This document shows positions 33,008 through 44,644 of a stretch of DNA of 64,000 bases, piece after piece. Position 1 is the stretch's first letter; the number at the start of each line of letters is the position of its first letter. The DNA is from Acanthosoma haemorrhoidale (taxonomy: Eukaryota; Arthropoda; Insecta; Hemiptera; Acanthosomatidae): the NCBI GenBank assembly GCA_930367205.1, contig OV884009.1, positions 101,763,189 through 101,827,188 on the forward strand, read 5' to 3'. The notes beneath the pieces are model-generated. The model saw nothing but the letters and a program-made list of their open reading frames with translations. It was not told the DNA's origin and searched no databases. The position numbers were made by a program, and so were the translations under genes.

Positions 33008-33167
33008 TCGGGATAGCTTCTTGTGCACGTTGAGGGTCACCACATGGCGGGAAAGCCTCTTGTGCACGTCGAGGGTCACCAGATGTCGGGAAATGGTTGA
33101 ACAATTGTCGGAGGTGAACATTTGTCGGAGGTGAACATTTGTCGGAGGTTAACAATTGTCGGATTGT

Positions 33168-33985
33168 TGTAGTTAATAACATGGACCATGTTCCATGTAG
33201 GCGTTAATATCTGACTCCATTTATTGATAGGAATGTGTCCCGACAAGACACTGTGTTCAGGATGAGGTTCAGAGGTTCATAAAGAATAAGACCAGTTTTC
33301 AGAGTTTGGGCGAGAGATCGGCAGCGTAATAAGTACAAGTCGTCAGAGGTCTGCTATAGGCTGTGTGGCAAAGTGCCGTCGTAGAGTAGCGGAAGGCTGA
33401 GTAGGCGTATCGCGACGGTGATAGCGGCTATCGGTATGTAGAGACTAGAAAAGAGTGAAGAGCGGGCCTACCAGGGGCCAAGTGCCCCTGGTGTCAAGTT
33501 ACAAGTAGTGTGGCTCAGGAGACTAGGAAACAGAGTGTCTTTTCAGGGCGAAATTTACTGATATAAATATGGTAACCCCCTCCCCCGTGGAAGGCTGGGT
33601 CTATCTGCCCGGGGTATGTTTTACGATACACAGGTAGTCATTTCCTTTTAGTTTTATGACCGTTGGGGTAAAAGGGTGTGTTTTATATGGCTGCTAGGGC
33701 CTCACCCACTTGGTTTATTTGACCGCCTATAGGTGGTCTGTTTTATTATCCCAAGGGTCCAAAAGGGTTCCTAGCATGCTTTTATGACCACGGGGAGTGA
33801 CTCAAGGTCTATTCTAAGTGGCAGATGTGCTTGCCCTAGGTTTTATGGCCCTCTGAGTTTCTTGTTTACGACTTCCGACCTCTATTATTTATTACAAGAA
33901 GTTTACACAGATTTGCATTTTCTATTATAATACATTATGAACCAGAGTGTAGGGTAATTTACATATATAGTTAGCGGTTGCTACA
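33168..33985 (-). repeat. Lower LTR of the tandem element
   Basis: 818 bp, with TGTAG...CTACA ends. It is about 99% identical to the copy at 35591-36410, with roughly six substitutions and one 2-bp indel by eye. A TATA-like word (TATTTATA) lies on the minus strand near 33560. Confidence 0.8.
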
Positions 33986-33999
33986 GAGCTCCCCCAAAT
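33986..33999 (-). promoter_or_regulatory. Polypurine tract
   Basis: The minus strand reads ATTTGGGGGAGCTC immediately before the LTR start TGTAGC. It sets the orientation of the element. Confidence 0.7.
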
Positions 34000-35440
34000 T
34001 GCCCTACACTCGGTAATTATTGACAGTTTTTTTTTTTACATTGACTTACATTACATACTACGTACATGATACAAACAGATTTCTATCAATCTTTCTTAAA
34101 TTCTTACACTTGTGTGTATATTGGAATTTATTTGTCGAACAATTATTACTAATAAACAATTAAATATCCGTTATACTACAAAAAACAATTATCTTTCACA
34201 TGGGTGACAATAAAAGAATCAATATTTTACTTGATTACGTACCAAGTTAGCTCATTACAATGTAACAATTACAAACAGTTAACAGGATTAAGATACACAT
34301 ATTTACGTACACGTTTGACTGACATTATTTTACTCTATTGATCGCTGTTAACATTTACGACGAGAAAAACAAAAATAACATATGATATAAATTGACTTAC
34401 AGTAGCAAGTGCGAACTTTCGGTCCTAATAAAAATTATTATAGCGTATGTTTCGAAACAACCTACAACAGAGAAAAAAAATTAATTTATATTTGATCAGT
34501 GAGTTTACTTTATATTTACCGTCGCGTTCCAACTTCTCGTTCAGATGTATAGTGATGGCTTGTAGACCCGGGGTAGCGATGTGGCTGCATCAGGCGCGTT
34601 TCCGGCTCCCCCAGATGTAGCGCCCATCCGGATGAACTCGTTCGCAGAGTTGTTCGGTCAGGTGTCGATTCGTCTTGAGTTGATTTCCGCGTCTTGTCGT
34701 TGTATCATCTCCCGGGTGTCGCGGGTCGTCTCTATGCAGTGAGTAGTTCCCCGGGGTTTCGCGTGTCCTGTCGAAGTCGATTAGCAGGCGTCCGGGCAGG
34801 TTCGAGCTAGTGGATGAACTCGAGGCACTTCGAAGAGATGATAGTCGTTTTACGGTTTTACGGTCGTTAACCAGCCAGTTTTTAGAATGCGACAGCTACG
34901 GTGTAGCTTCTATGACACCGAGGTTCGACGGCTCTGGCCATCTAAAGTCAGTCGATCTTAGTGAGTTTTATCGCATCCTCGCAGGCGGTGGCAACGGTCC
35001 CATGAAGTCCAAGTGGATGTATTGTCTCTTCCTGCATTGGCGAATTGTTGTTGAGGAGTCATCGGATGTCTTTGCTTCATGAAGTGGTAGCGATTAGGTT
35101 TACTCGGATTTTTGAAAATACTGGTCGGCTATTTAATTTAACAGTAACTTACGGGGAAAATAAACCGTGGCGTTGATTTTAATTTCGTTCTGTGTGCTAG
35201 AATGGGGTCTTCTTCGTGAACTCTGGTGGTATGCACGTCCGAGAGTTGGCGTGTACGGTTGTACAGCATGCTTCGTCGGACGGAGCTGGTGAGTTGGCCA
35301 TCGTAAGAAAAGGTTTCTTCTGAGATCACGGCAGTTTCTCGCGGCGGGCTCACCAGTTGTCGGATTTCTCGTTCACATCAAGTTCACCAATCGTCGCGGT
35401 GTCTTGATCACGTTGAGCTTTTCATTCACGTCGAAGGTCA
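34000..35440 (-). pseudogene. Internal region of the tandem LTR element, no intact ORF
   Basis: 34020-34500 is AT-rich and featureless; 34510-35400 is GC-richer. On the minus strand near 35150-35330 two frames together resemble the start of a Ty3/mag-type Gag (IPPEF, then HEEDPIL), broken by a frameshift. At 34990-35018 a minus-strand frame reads HLDFMGPLPP, reminiscent of an integrase core but short and isolated. Neither is enough for a domain call. Confidence 0.4.
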
Positions 35441-35590
35441 CCAGATGTCGGGATAGCTTCTTGTGCACGTCGAGGGTCACCAGATGGCGGGAAAGCCTCT
35501 TGTGCACGTCGAGGGTCACCAGATTTCGGGAAATGGTTGAACAATTGTCGGAGGTGAACAATTGTCGGAGGTTAACAATTGTCGGATTGT
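35405..35590 (-). repeat. Leader with tandemly repeated primer-site-like units
   Basis: On the minus strand CTGGTGACCCTCGACGTG followed by CACAAGA(A/G)GC recurs with a ~39-bp period, and a 17-bp TCCGACAATTGTT(A/C)ACC unit recurs next to the LTR. A TGGTGACC core is what a primer binding site would look like, here copied three times. The lower LTR carries the same leader at 33008-33167 with two extra changes. Confidence 0.6.
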
Positions 35591-36410
35591 TGTAGTTAAT
35601 AACATGGACCATGTTCCATGTAGGTGTTAATATCTGACTCCATTTATTGATAGGAATGTGTCCCGACAAGATACTGTGTTCAGGATGAGGTTCAGAGGTT
35701 CATAAAGAATAAGACCAGTTTTCAGAGTTTGGGCGAGAGATCGGCAGCGTAATAAGTACAAGTCGTCAGAGGTCTGCTATAGGCTGTGTGGCAAAGTGCC
35801 GTCGTAGAGTAGCGGAAGGCTGAGTAGGCGTATCGCGACGGTGATAGCGGCTATCGGTATGTAGAGACTAGAAAAGAGTGAAGAGCGGGCCTACCAGGGG
35901 CCAAGTGCCCCTGGTGTCAAGTTACAAGTAGTGTGGCTCAGGAGACTAGGAAACAGAGTGTCTTTTCAGGGCGAAATTTACTGATATAAATATGGTAACC
36001 CCCTCCCCCGTGGAAGGCTGGGTCTATCTGCCCGGGGTATGTTTTACGATACACAGGTAGTCATTTCCTTTTAGTTTTATGACCGTTAGGGTAAAAGGGT
36101 GTGTTTTTTATGGCTGCTAGGGCCTCACCCACTTGGTTTATTTGACCGCCTATAGGTGGTCTGTTTTATTATCCCATGGGTCCAAAAGGGTTCCTAGCAT
36201 GCTTTTATGACCACGGGGAGTGACTCAAGGTCTATTCTAAGTGGCAGATGTGCTTGCCCTAGGTTTTATGGCCCTCTGAGTTTCTTGTTTACGACTTCCG
36301 ACCTCTCTATGATTTATTACAAGAAGTTTACACAGATTTGCATTTTCTATTATAATACATTATGAACCAGAGTGTAGGGTAATTTACATATATAGTTAGC
36401 GGTTGCTACA
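35591..36410 (-). repeat. Upper (5') LTR of the tandem element
   Basis: 820 bp, paired with 33168-33985. The outer end is GCTACA followed by GATAG. No matching duplication is found at the other end because that end is leader, not an LTR terminus. Confidence 0.8.
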
Positions 36411-38487
36411 GATAGTTAAAATTTTCTTACGTTCATAGAGACTTAGGGGTTAGGTTAAAAACCTGTTATTGTTGCTTTAGGTTTAGGACCCGAGCAACAA
36501 ACAAATCGGCATAGGTGAAGACTGAGGCCCGGCTCAAAAACGGAAATGCTTTTAGTAAAACACTACAAAGGATTTTGAGAATATTATAGTTATTTTTAAT
36601 TACTCTCTAATTATGACTCTTCATAAGCCATTACCCTCAAGATAATTAACAGATATTGTAATTTCAGTCTCAATGTAAACTCGATATAGGCTTCGGAATA
36701 ATGAATGTGCGAGCAATAAACTATTCCTATCTTGGCAGGAACTCTTTCCATTATTCGCAATTAAATAGTTTCGTATCTTTGCTAAAAGGGACATCTATGC
36801 CTAAAAGGGACATGTGATACGACGAAATATAGCATTGACGTTTTTTATGTTTTTGTTATTTTTATTTTCTACTAACTGTGAGTCATTTGCGCCAGTCAAC
36901 TATTTTTGATTCAGCAATGTTACAAGTTTAAGTGACAAGCTACATTTTATTCAACTTTAACATTTGATGCAGTATTATTAATATAATCCAACGCTCGTAC
37001 TTTCGTAATTGTTTTATAAACGCACTGCTCTAATACTCAATCGGTTTCTCGTTGTTTTAAGTAAAAAATAATTTTTCAAAACACTGAATGTTTAATTGAT
37101 TGGGCGCAATGCAATTCGTCCTTTAAAATCATCTGAATAAAAAAAAAACATGTATTATTTTATTATGTATCTTTCATATGATAACTTACAACTAACAAGG
37201 ATGGCATTTATTTATTATACCTGCCATACAATATAAATAGGTTAAAATACATTTATTTTAACGTTATTAACAATCGCTTTTAAATTGATTAAAATTTAAG
37301 ATAAAATGGATTTTTCACAATGTAAAGAGATTAGGAAACATTTTAAATGCTATAATAGCATAAATATAATATTTAATACAGCTGTATAGCTTATGGGTAG
37401 GGCAGGAGGGGCTTTTTTGGAACAAAGGCAAAGAGTTTCCCCAAGTTATTTTTAATAATTTTCTTTGTCGTGTCCGCTTTTGAAAATTTGTGTAAGTCCG
37501 GCTTTGTATGTACGTTAGAATGCAGGGCTTCCAACCTTCTTAAGTACTTTAAATGTGTTTTGATAGTTTAAAGGACAGCATTATGTTCTTATTCAAAATA
37601 TAGATTTTCTTTGTTAACAATTTTTTATGTTTAATATTATAATGGTTATGATTATGCTGAACTACACATTCCATCACTTTACAATTAAAGTTGCTCATTT
37701 TTTGTATAAATAATTACATGAATAACATACTTTGGGAAGATACTTTCTCCCTTGGCTGTACGTATGTCTCCTTAATTGTCTGCCCTAAGAAATGTCTTTC
37801 TTACTATCCATGTTGAATTAAGTTTGAAAGCAAGCTAACTTATCAGAAAAAGAAAGCTCTAGGTTTCTCAACGTCAAAAGAAACTTCAAAGGGGATTACA
37901 GAGTTATTGGAAGATAGACACTAATTTTCCTTAAAATCAATTAATTAATTAAAAAAGGTTAACAAGTCACACACTGGAAAGAATATAAGCATCAAAAGAA
38001 TCTAGAAGATAAAAATACCATTTCTTTTGCTTTTCTTTCCTTACATTTGAGTAATAATGAAAAAACATACATTCGTATATTTTACCAATCAGATATAAAC
38101 GATTTCAATATTAGAAATAATAACTTACCATTAATCATAAATTTGTTCTATGAAGTCATTAATCTGATCACATTGACAATTGTGATTGTAAATGGTTAAA
38201 TGGTCGGTTGTCTTTTGTATGAAAGATTCGGTATGACTTAGACCGTAAAAGGCAATTGTGTTCAATTGGCAGGCATCATGCTTGTTCCATTCAAAGAGTT
38301 ATGGTGTTGTTCATGAACATTTGTTGAGGTGTTCTACATCTGTGAGGGTAAGACACTAAGACGTGATAAAAAACAACAAAAGGTCATCACAACTTCACAA
38401 TTGCTTATCTGGATTCTGGATGCACAACCCAATGACCAAACTATTGACAACATTATGTGTTTGTTATGGATGACTGTTTTATCGGAT
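36411..38487. other. AT-rich intergenic sequence, nothing recognised
   Basis: No gene or repeat is supported. Confidence 0.4.
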
Positions 38488-38880
38488 AATTGCAGTGATC
38501 TCAATAAGGAAACGTCATAAATAACATGAAATAGTGTTTTTTGTTCGCTGAATATTTCACGTTTTGCTTACAACCCGATTGGGTAATAATATTAGTTACG
38601 AGAGAATTTAGGATTGAGGAGCGTCTCGTGGTTAGAGGGTTATTATAAATTGCGGCTATATCTAAAAATTGCAGTGATTTCAAGAAGATATAAAATGGAA
38701 TTGTCGTGAATAGTGTTTTTTGTTCGCTGAATATTTCACGTTTTGCTTACAACCGGATAGGATAATAAAGTCAGTTAGGATAGAATTTAGGACTGAGGAG
38801 AGTCTCGTGGTTAGAGGGTTATTTTGGATTGCCGCTTTATCAAAATTGCAGTGATATTTGAAAAAAAGATTATTGCTAAG
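38488..38880. repeat. Short tandem duplication, ~178-bp period, about 2.2 copies
   Basis: AATTGCAGTGAT recurs at 38488, 38667 and 38844 (spacing 179 and 177). Between them GTTCGCTGAATATTTCACG and CTCGTGGTTAGAGGGTTATT recur with moderate divergence. It is noncoding. Confidence 0.75.
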
Positions 38881-40440
38881 TTACACCCATTACCTGTTTG
38901 AATTTAATGATTATTCAGTCGTACTTGACTAAACTATGTTGGCATATCATTTACTTACAACAATGGAATGTATTTTCGAGCTTAGTTGAAACAAGAATTG
39001 CTCTATTTCTACTGTTTTATTACCATCACTTGTGAATCTAGATACTCAATTCTTAATTAAATACAAATTGAAAAGTGAATGTTTTCTTGGGTTTATTATA
39101 TTATAATAATATTTCTCTAAATAAGTAACTAATGTTATTTGTATTACTATATTATATAACAGTTCACCACAATACCCCAGCTTGTGTGAGGTGTGCTAAC
39201 ATTTCATTTAACTGACTGATTTAAGTATCACTCAATTCTAGTTAATGAATCAATCGACAGTTGCATACTGAAGCGGGAGTTGGGGCAAGGAGGGTAACCA
39301 TGGTGAACTTTCTGTCCTCCGGGGACGGAAGGGGAGGTCTAGTAAGGGTGAATTCTTTATTTGATAGCAGCCCTTCATTGGCATGTTTTCGACCCTGCCG
39401 AAGAATCCATCAATTCAAGAATCGGAAATTGATTAAAAAATCACAGCTTTAGTTCTAAAAGACACTAATTGGGCAAAAAACTGTTCGTAAATATTTGAGA
39501 AATGTTTATCGTCAACCACTTATGAGCTAAACATAAACAAAAAAGTCTTGCTCGTTTGTTATTTTTTCCTTAATGTTATGTTACCATTAGAATATTTATA
39601 TAGTAGATGTGCTATGTACATTAGAATAATAGTTGTAGATACTGTCAAACAGATGTATATTAGCTTCAATTATAGACTTAAACAACTGTCTATTTTTCAT
39701 CAAACGGTTTTGTAGAATAAGAATTATTGTCTTTCATTTAATTTATTTTGGCTGTACTTTTTTTGTGTTATATAGGATTTACTTGAATAGCAATGTTTCT
39801 TCTATTAAGTTAAACAAATAAAGATAAATTTACATAAATGAAATTAGGTAGGAAGGGAATACCTAATATCATGAAACAACAATGCTGTATTCAACATGAA
39901 TGACAATTCATGAAACCAACTCAGTATTTTAGTATATATCATTCTATTTGACAAACCACACGTATTACTAAAAATGCTATTTTCAAGCCAAAGTTCTGCC
40001 AGTACAAAACAACGATTAGCTAGGACAATGCACACATTTACTGCACAGATGGGTTGTCTAGTTTGCGTGGCTGGTTCCAAGTAACCTATCCCTTCGGGCT
40101 TACAATGACCTTTATCGTTACATTGTACGTAAATAGGTTCCAGAGATGCTAAAGTCTACCATTTCATCATTATATCTGGAAAAGATCCTGAAAAAGGTTT
40201 GTCAAATTTTTTTCTCATTCTATTATTTTATATAATTTTTCACTTTATTATTTGAATGGTTTTGTTTGTCACTGAAAATCGCCTTATCAAAAAATCCTCA
40301 ATAGCATGTGGGCCGACACTGCTTGAAACATTACATTAGCAAAAATATCCAACATTTTGCACGTCTTATACATCTTACACTTTTTAATAATATAAATTTT
40401 TAATTGTTTGAATGTTTTTTTCTTGATTGGAACTTGTTGG
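38881..40440. other. AT-rich intergenic sequence, nothing recognised
   Basis: A minor GC-richer patch at about 39260-39400 has a short frame only. Confidence 0.35.
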
Positions 40441-40565
40441 ACCTCTCCCTCCAAGCTCGGCTCATACTATAGTGGAAACCCTAGCCCTGTTGGGTATCGA
40501 ACTACCTAAGAGAATACCAGGCCCGAACGACCGCTCTTGCAGAGACTCATCTGTAGCAGATCCAA
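40441..40565 (-). repeat. tRNA-derived SINE-like fragment
   Basis: On the minus strand AGTTCGATACC (40493-40503) fits the RNA polymerase III B box at 10 of 11 positions. Upstream, TGCAAGAGCGGTC (40529-40541) resembles the A box of Leu/Ser tRNAs. The spacing is shorter than in a tRNA. No second copy lies in this window. Confidence 0.4.
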
Positions 40566-41711
40566 ATTAAACTTAGCAGTAAGAGCCGGTATCGATTTAT
40601 TCACTATTGGAAATATTGTACAGCTGAATGCATCAATATATAGAGACACAAGTAGTTAGCACCCCCAACCCAGGAGCGAGTTGATCGACTAACTAGTAAT
40701 TTCGTTCATTAATCTACTGGCTAAAGGCCAGCTTATGAAAACCAAATTATCAATTAGGCTTATAGCATATCATTAGGAGGTAGGTAGTGCTGCTTGCATT
40801 TGCTATATTCACATGCAATGCCATTGTCTAGAAATACTGGTGTGGGCACATTTGCTGTTTGGTTGTCGAAGTGCAGCTTAACAGAATTATAAATTGGGAA
40901 ATGACGAAAAACCTTTGATTTTTATAGCTATTGAATCGTTTTACAGAGCAGTAGAACTTACAGACACTTCAAAAAGACAGATTGACAAAATACCATAGCT
41001 GCATCAAATCGTTGGACAACCGTACATAGTTTTCGTTTCGTTTACTAGCGATCGCAGGCCATCAGACTCTCCAGTTTACTATTCCTTGTTTAATTCAAAT
41101 CTGTTTTCTCCCATAAAAGCATGCTAATAAATACGAACCTTAATATTTTATTTCGTATAAATATTTATATTTCAGCTGCTACATGCCAACAGTAATTCTA
41201 AAAGCGGTTAAAGTAATTAAATATGAATAGGGAGAAAGTTGGATTGGGCTCGGAAAGCCGAGTGAGATGATGACGTTTAATAAGTTCAGCAGGATATACT
41301 TCTTCCTTTATAAAAAGCCTTTTTATAATTCCGCAATAAAGCACGCTCCCATTTATTTATTTTTATTTTTCTGCTTTCTTATTTAGACCTTACCTTTTTA
41401 TTCCCTCTCTTCTTATTTCCTCATTTTCCTCTATACCATATATATGTAATTTTGTATTCAGTCCATGCTCTAGTGTTTTTTTTACTAGCAGCCTAATTTA
41501 TTATTCTTTATTAAAAGCAGATAGCAATCTTATACGACACCTAGTTAATGGTGCTTACTTAGTTTCTCCTACTTGTTAAACTAGATTTTATGATGACGTA
41601 GGGCACAGACTCGCCCTTAACAAACTACTAATGGACCAGCAAATAAAATTATTACTTTCAAGAAGTGGCTAAGACAATCAGCAAAATTAATCTTTGTCTA
41701 AAATACAATGA
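40566..41711. other. AT-rich intergenic sequence, nothing recognised
   Basis: No gene or repeat is supported before the minisatellite begins. Confidence 0.4.
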
Positions 41712-44073
41712 GCAGGTCTGCAGTATGTGTGCTCTACCAACAATCCCATCCGGCCAGCTACAACGGCTCCGAAGCTTATAAAGCACTGCAGGCCTGCAGT
41801 ATGTGTGCTCTACCAACAATACCATCCGGCCAGCTACAACGGCTCCGAAGCTTATAAAGCACTGCAGGCCTGCAGTATGTGTGCTCTGCCAACAATACCA
41901 TCCGGCCAGCTACAACGGCTCCGAAGCTTATAAAGCACTACAGGCCTGCAGTATGTGTGCTCTACCAACAATACCATCCGGCCAGCTACAACGGCTCCGA
42001 AGCTTATAAAGCACTGCAGGCCTGCAGTATGTGTGCTCTGCCAACATTACCATCAGGCCAGCTACAACGGCTCCGAAGCTTATAAAGCCCTACAGGCCTG
42101 CAGTATGTGTGCTCTACCAACAATACCATCCGGCCAGCTACAACGGCTCCGAAGCTTATAAACCACTGCAGGCCTGCAGTATGTGTGCTCTGCCAACAAT
42201 ACCATCCGGCCAGCTACAACGGCTCCGAAGCTTATAAAGCACTGCAGGCCTGCAGTATGTGTGCTCTGCCAACAATACCATCCGGCCAGCTACAACGGCT
42301 CCGAAGCTTATAAAGCACTGCAGGCCTGCAGTATGTGTGCTCTGCCAACAATACCATCCGGCCAGCTACAACGGCTCCGAAGCTTATAAAGCACTGCAGG
42401 CCTGCAGTATGTGTGCTCTGCCAACAATACCATCCGGCCAGCTACAACGGCTCCGAAGCTTATAAAGCACTGCAGGCCTGCAGTATGTGTGCTCTGCCAA
42501 CAATACCATCCGGCCAGCTACAACGGCTCCGAAGCTTATAAAGCACTACAGGCCTGCAGTATGTGTGCTCTGCCAACATTACCATCCGGCCAGCTACAAC
42601 GGCTCCGAAGCTTATAAAGCCCTACAGGCCTGCAGTATGTGTGCTCTACCAACAATACCATCCGGCCAGCTACAACGGCTCCGAAGCTTATAAAGCACTG
42701 CAGGCCTGCAGTATGTGTGCTCTACCAACAATACCATCCGGCCAGCTACAACTGCTCAGAAGCTTATAAAGCACTGCTGGCCTGCAGTATGTGTGCTTTA
42801 CTAACAAAACCATCCGGCCAGCTACAACGGCTCCGAAGCTTATAAAGCACTACAGGCCTGCAGTATGTGTGCTCTACCAACAATACCATCCGGCCAGCTA
42901 CAACGGCTCCGAAGCTTATAAAGCACTGCAGGCCTGCAGTATGTGTGCTCTACCAACAATACCATCCGGCCAGCTACAACGGCTCCGAAGCTTATAAAGC
43001 ACTGCAGGCCTGCAGTATGTGTGCTCTGCCAACAATACCATCCGGCCAGCTACAACGGCTCTGAAGCTTATAAAGCACTACAGGCCTGCAGTATGTGTGC
43101 TCTACCAACAATACCATCCGGCCAGCTACAACGGCTCCGAAGCTTATAAAGCACTGCAGGCCTGCAGTATGTGTGCTCTGCCAACATTACCATCCAGCCA
43201 GCTACAACGGCTCCGAAGCTTATAAAGCCCTACAGGCCTGCAGTATGTGTGCTCTACCAACAATACCATCCGGCCAGCTACAACGGCTCCGAAGCTTATA
43301 AAGCACTGCAGGCCTGCAGTATGTGTGCTCTACCAACAATACCATCCGGCCAGCTACAACGGCTCCGAAGCTTATAAAGCACTGCAGGCCTGCAGTATGT
43401 GTGCTTTACCAACAAAACCATCCGGCCAGCTACAACGGCTCCGAAGCTTATAAAGCACTACAGGCCTGCAGTATGTGTGCTCTACCAACAATACCATCCG
43501 GCCAGCTACAACGGCTCCGAAGCTTATAAAGCACTGCAGGCCTGCAGTATGTGTGCTCTACCAACAATACCATCCGGCCAGCTACAACGGCTCCGAAGCT
43601 TATAAAGCACTGCAGGCCTGCAGTATGTGTGCTCTACCAACAATACCATCCGGCCAGCTACAACGGCTCCGAAGCTTATAAAGCACTGCAGGCCTGCAGT
43701 ATGTGTGCTCTGCCAACAATACCATCCGGCCAGCTACAACGGCTCCGAAGCTTATAAAGCACTGCAGGCCTGCAGTATGTGTGCTCTGCCAACAATACCA
43801 TCCGGCCAGCTACAACGGCTCCGAAGCTTATAAAGCCCTACAGGCCTGCAGTATGTGTGCTCTACCAACAATACCATCCGGCCAGCTACAACGGCTCCGA
43901 AGCTTATAAAGCACTGCAGGCCTGCAGTATGTGTGCTCTACCAACAATACCATCCGGCCAGCTACAACGGCTCCGAAGCTTATAAAGCACTGCTGGCCTG
44001 CAGTATGTGTGCTTTACCAACAAAACCATCCGGCCAGCTACAACGGCTCCGAAGCTTATAAAGCACTGCAGGA
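41712..44073 (+). repeat. 76-bp minisatellite, about 31 units
   Basis: Head-to-tail units run from the first CTGCAGTATGTG to the last GCACTGCAGG with an invariant 76-bp period. Each unit carries CTGCAGTATGTGTGCTCT, CCGGCCAGCTACAACGGCTC and CTTATAAAGC. At unit junctions most copies form the 16-bp perfect palindrome ACTGCAGGCCTGCAGT; some read ACTACAGG or CCCTACAGG instead. Because 76 is not a multiple of three and TAA occurs once per unit, no long ORF is possible; the 65-68-codon frames are by-products. Confidence 0.97.
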
Positions 44074-44177
44074 CAACGCCGTCGTCCAGAAGAGGAGAAG
44101 TAAGCCACAGGCAGCTCAAGAAACGGCCCAGCCAGAAATTTGAGGATTTCTGTCTCTTTTGCCGATGCAGTCAGGCT

Positions 44178-44643
44178 TAACCCCCTAGCACGGTCATTAC
44201 ACTGCACCACTCATCCCTATAAATATCCTTGGAAACTAAAACGGCTGTGGCCTCCTGCCGTGCTATAAATACGTGACAGTGGGAGTCCTGGGAATGGCCA
44301 GTTTCTCCGATCATCTCATCAGTGTCTTTGGCTCTCGCGCTTATGTTTAACTTCCATTGGCTCCGATCCCTGACGGAGGTGCGTGGGGGTGATTCCCAAG
44401 ACTCCACTTCTCATGCGAGGGAGGTCTTTTGAAGCTTTTGGGAGAAATAATTTGAAGGTGTTTAGGGACAAGCACGTTTTGAAGGTCTCTGGGCTGTTTG
44501 TAAATACTGTATGAACGAGCGAGTGAATGAAAATTGCAAGTATGGTATGAATGAGAACATTTATCCCATTCACTTATTGTATAATAAGGCTGATTGTAAT
44601 TTTATCACAATCAAGAAGTTTCTAATATTTAAAAAAAAAAAAA
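44178..44643 (+). mobile_element. Jockey-like LINE 3' fragment (copy D)
   Basis: It begins in the 3' end of the LINE (CCCCTAGCACGG, then GTGGGAGTCCTGG) and ends with the standard tail and an A-rich run at about 44629-44644. It lies about 100 bp after the minisatellite; the bases between (44074-44177) are unassigned. Confidence 0.8.
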
Positions 44644-44644
44644 A

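Larger units (their letters stand above)
33008..36410 (-). mobile_element. Defective LTR element in tandem form (LTR-internal-LTR-leader)
   Basis: Two ~820-bp LTRs lie in direct orientation. The purine tract beside the lower LTR puts the element on the minus strand. The lower LTR is followed by the same ~160-bp leader that follows the upper LTR, so sequence continues past the 3' LTR as in a tandem with a shared LTR. No intact ORF exists in the 1.6-kb internal part, so it is nonautonomous or heavily deleted. Confidence 0.75.

Noticed and set aside
34990..35018. Integrase-like HLDFMGPLPP on the minus strand
   Set aside because: The motif is short, followed by a stop within a few codons, and no zinc domain or second catalytic Asp is nearby; not enough for an integrase call.
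34810..35082. Plus-strand 90-codon frame inside the tandem LTR element
   Set aside because: The element runs on the minus strand and the frame has no domain; it looks like a shadow in a GC-richer segment.
41712..44073. CRISPR-like array
   Set aside because: Units are contiguous with no unique spacers, and the context is a eukaryotic transposon-rich region.
41727..44143. Thirty overlapping 65-68-codon frames in the 76-bp array
   Set aside because: They start at GTG or ATG at the same point of each repeat, stop at the same TAA, and fall in all three frames because the period is not a multiple of three. They are an artefact of the repeat.
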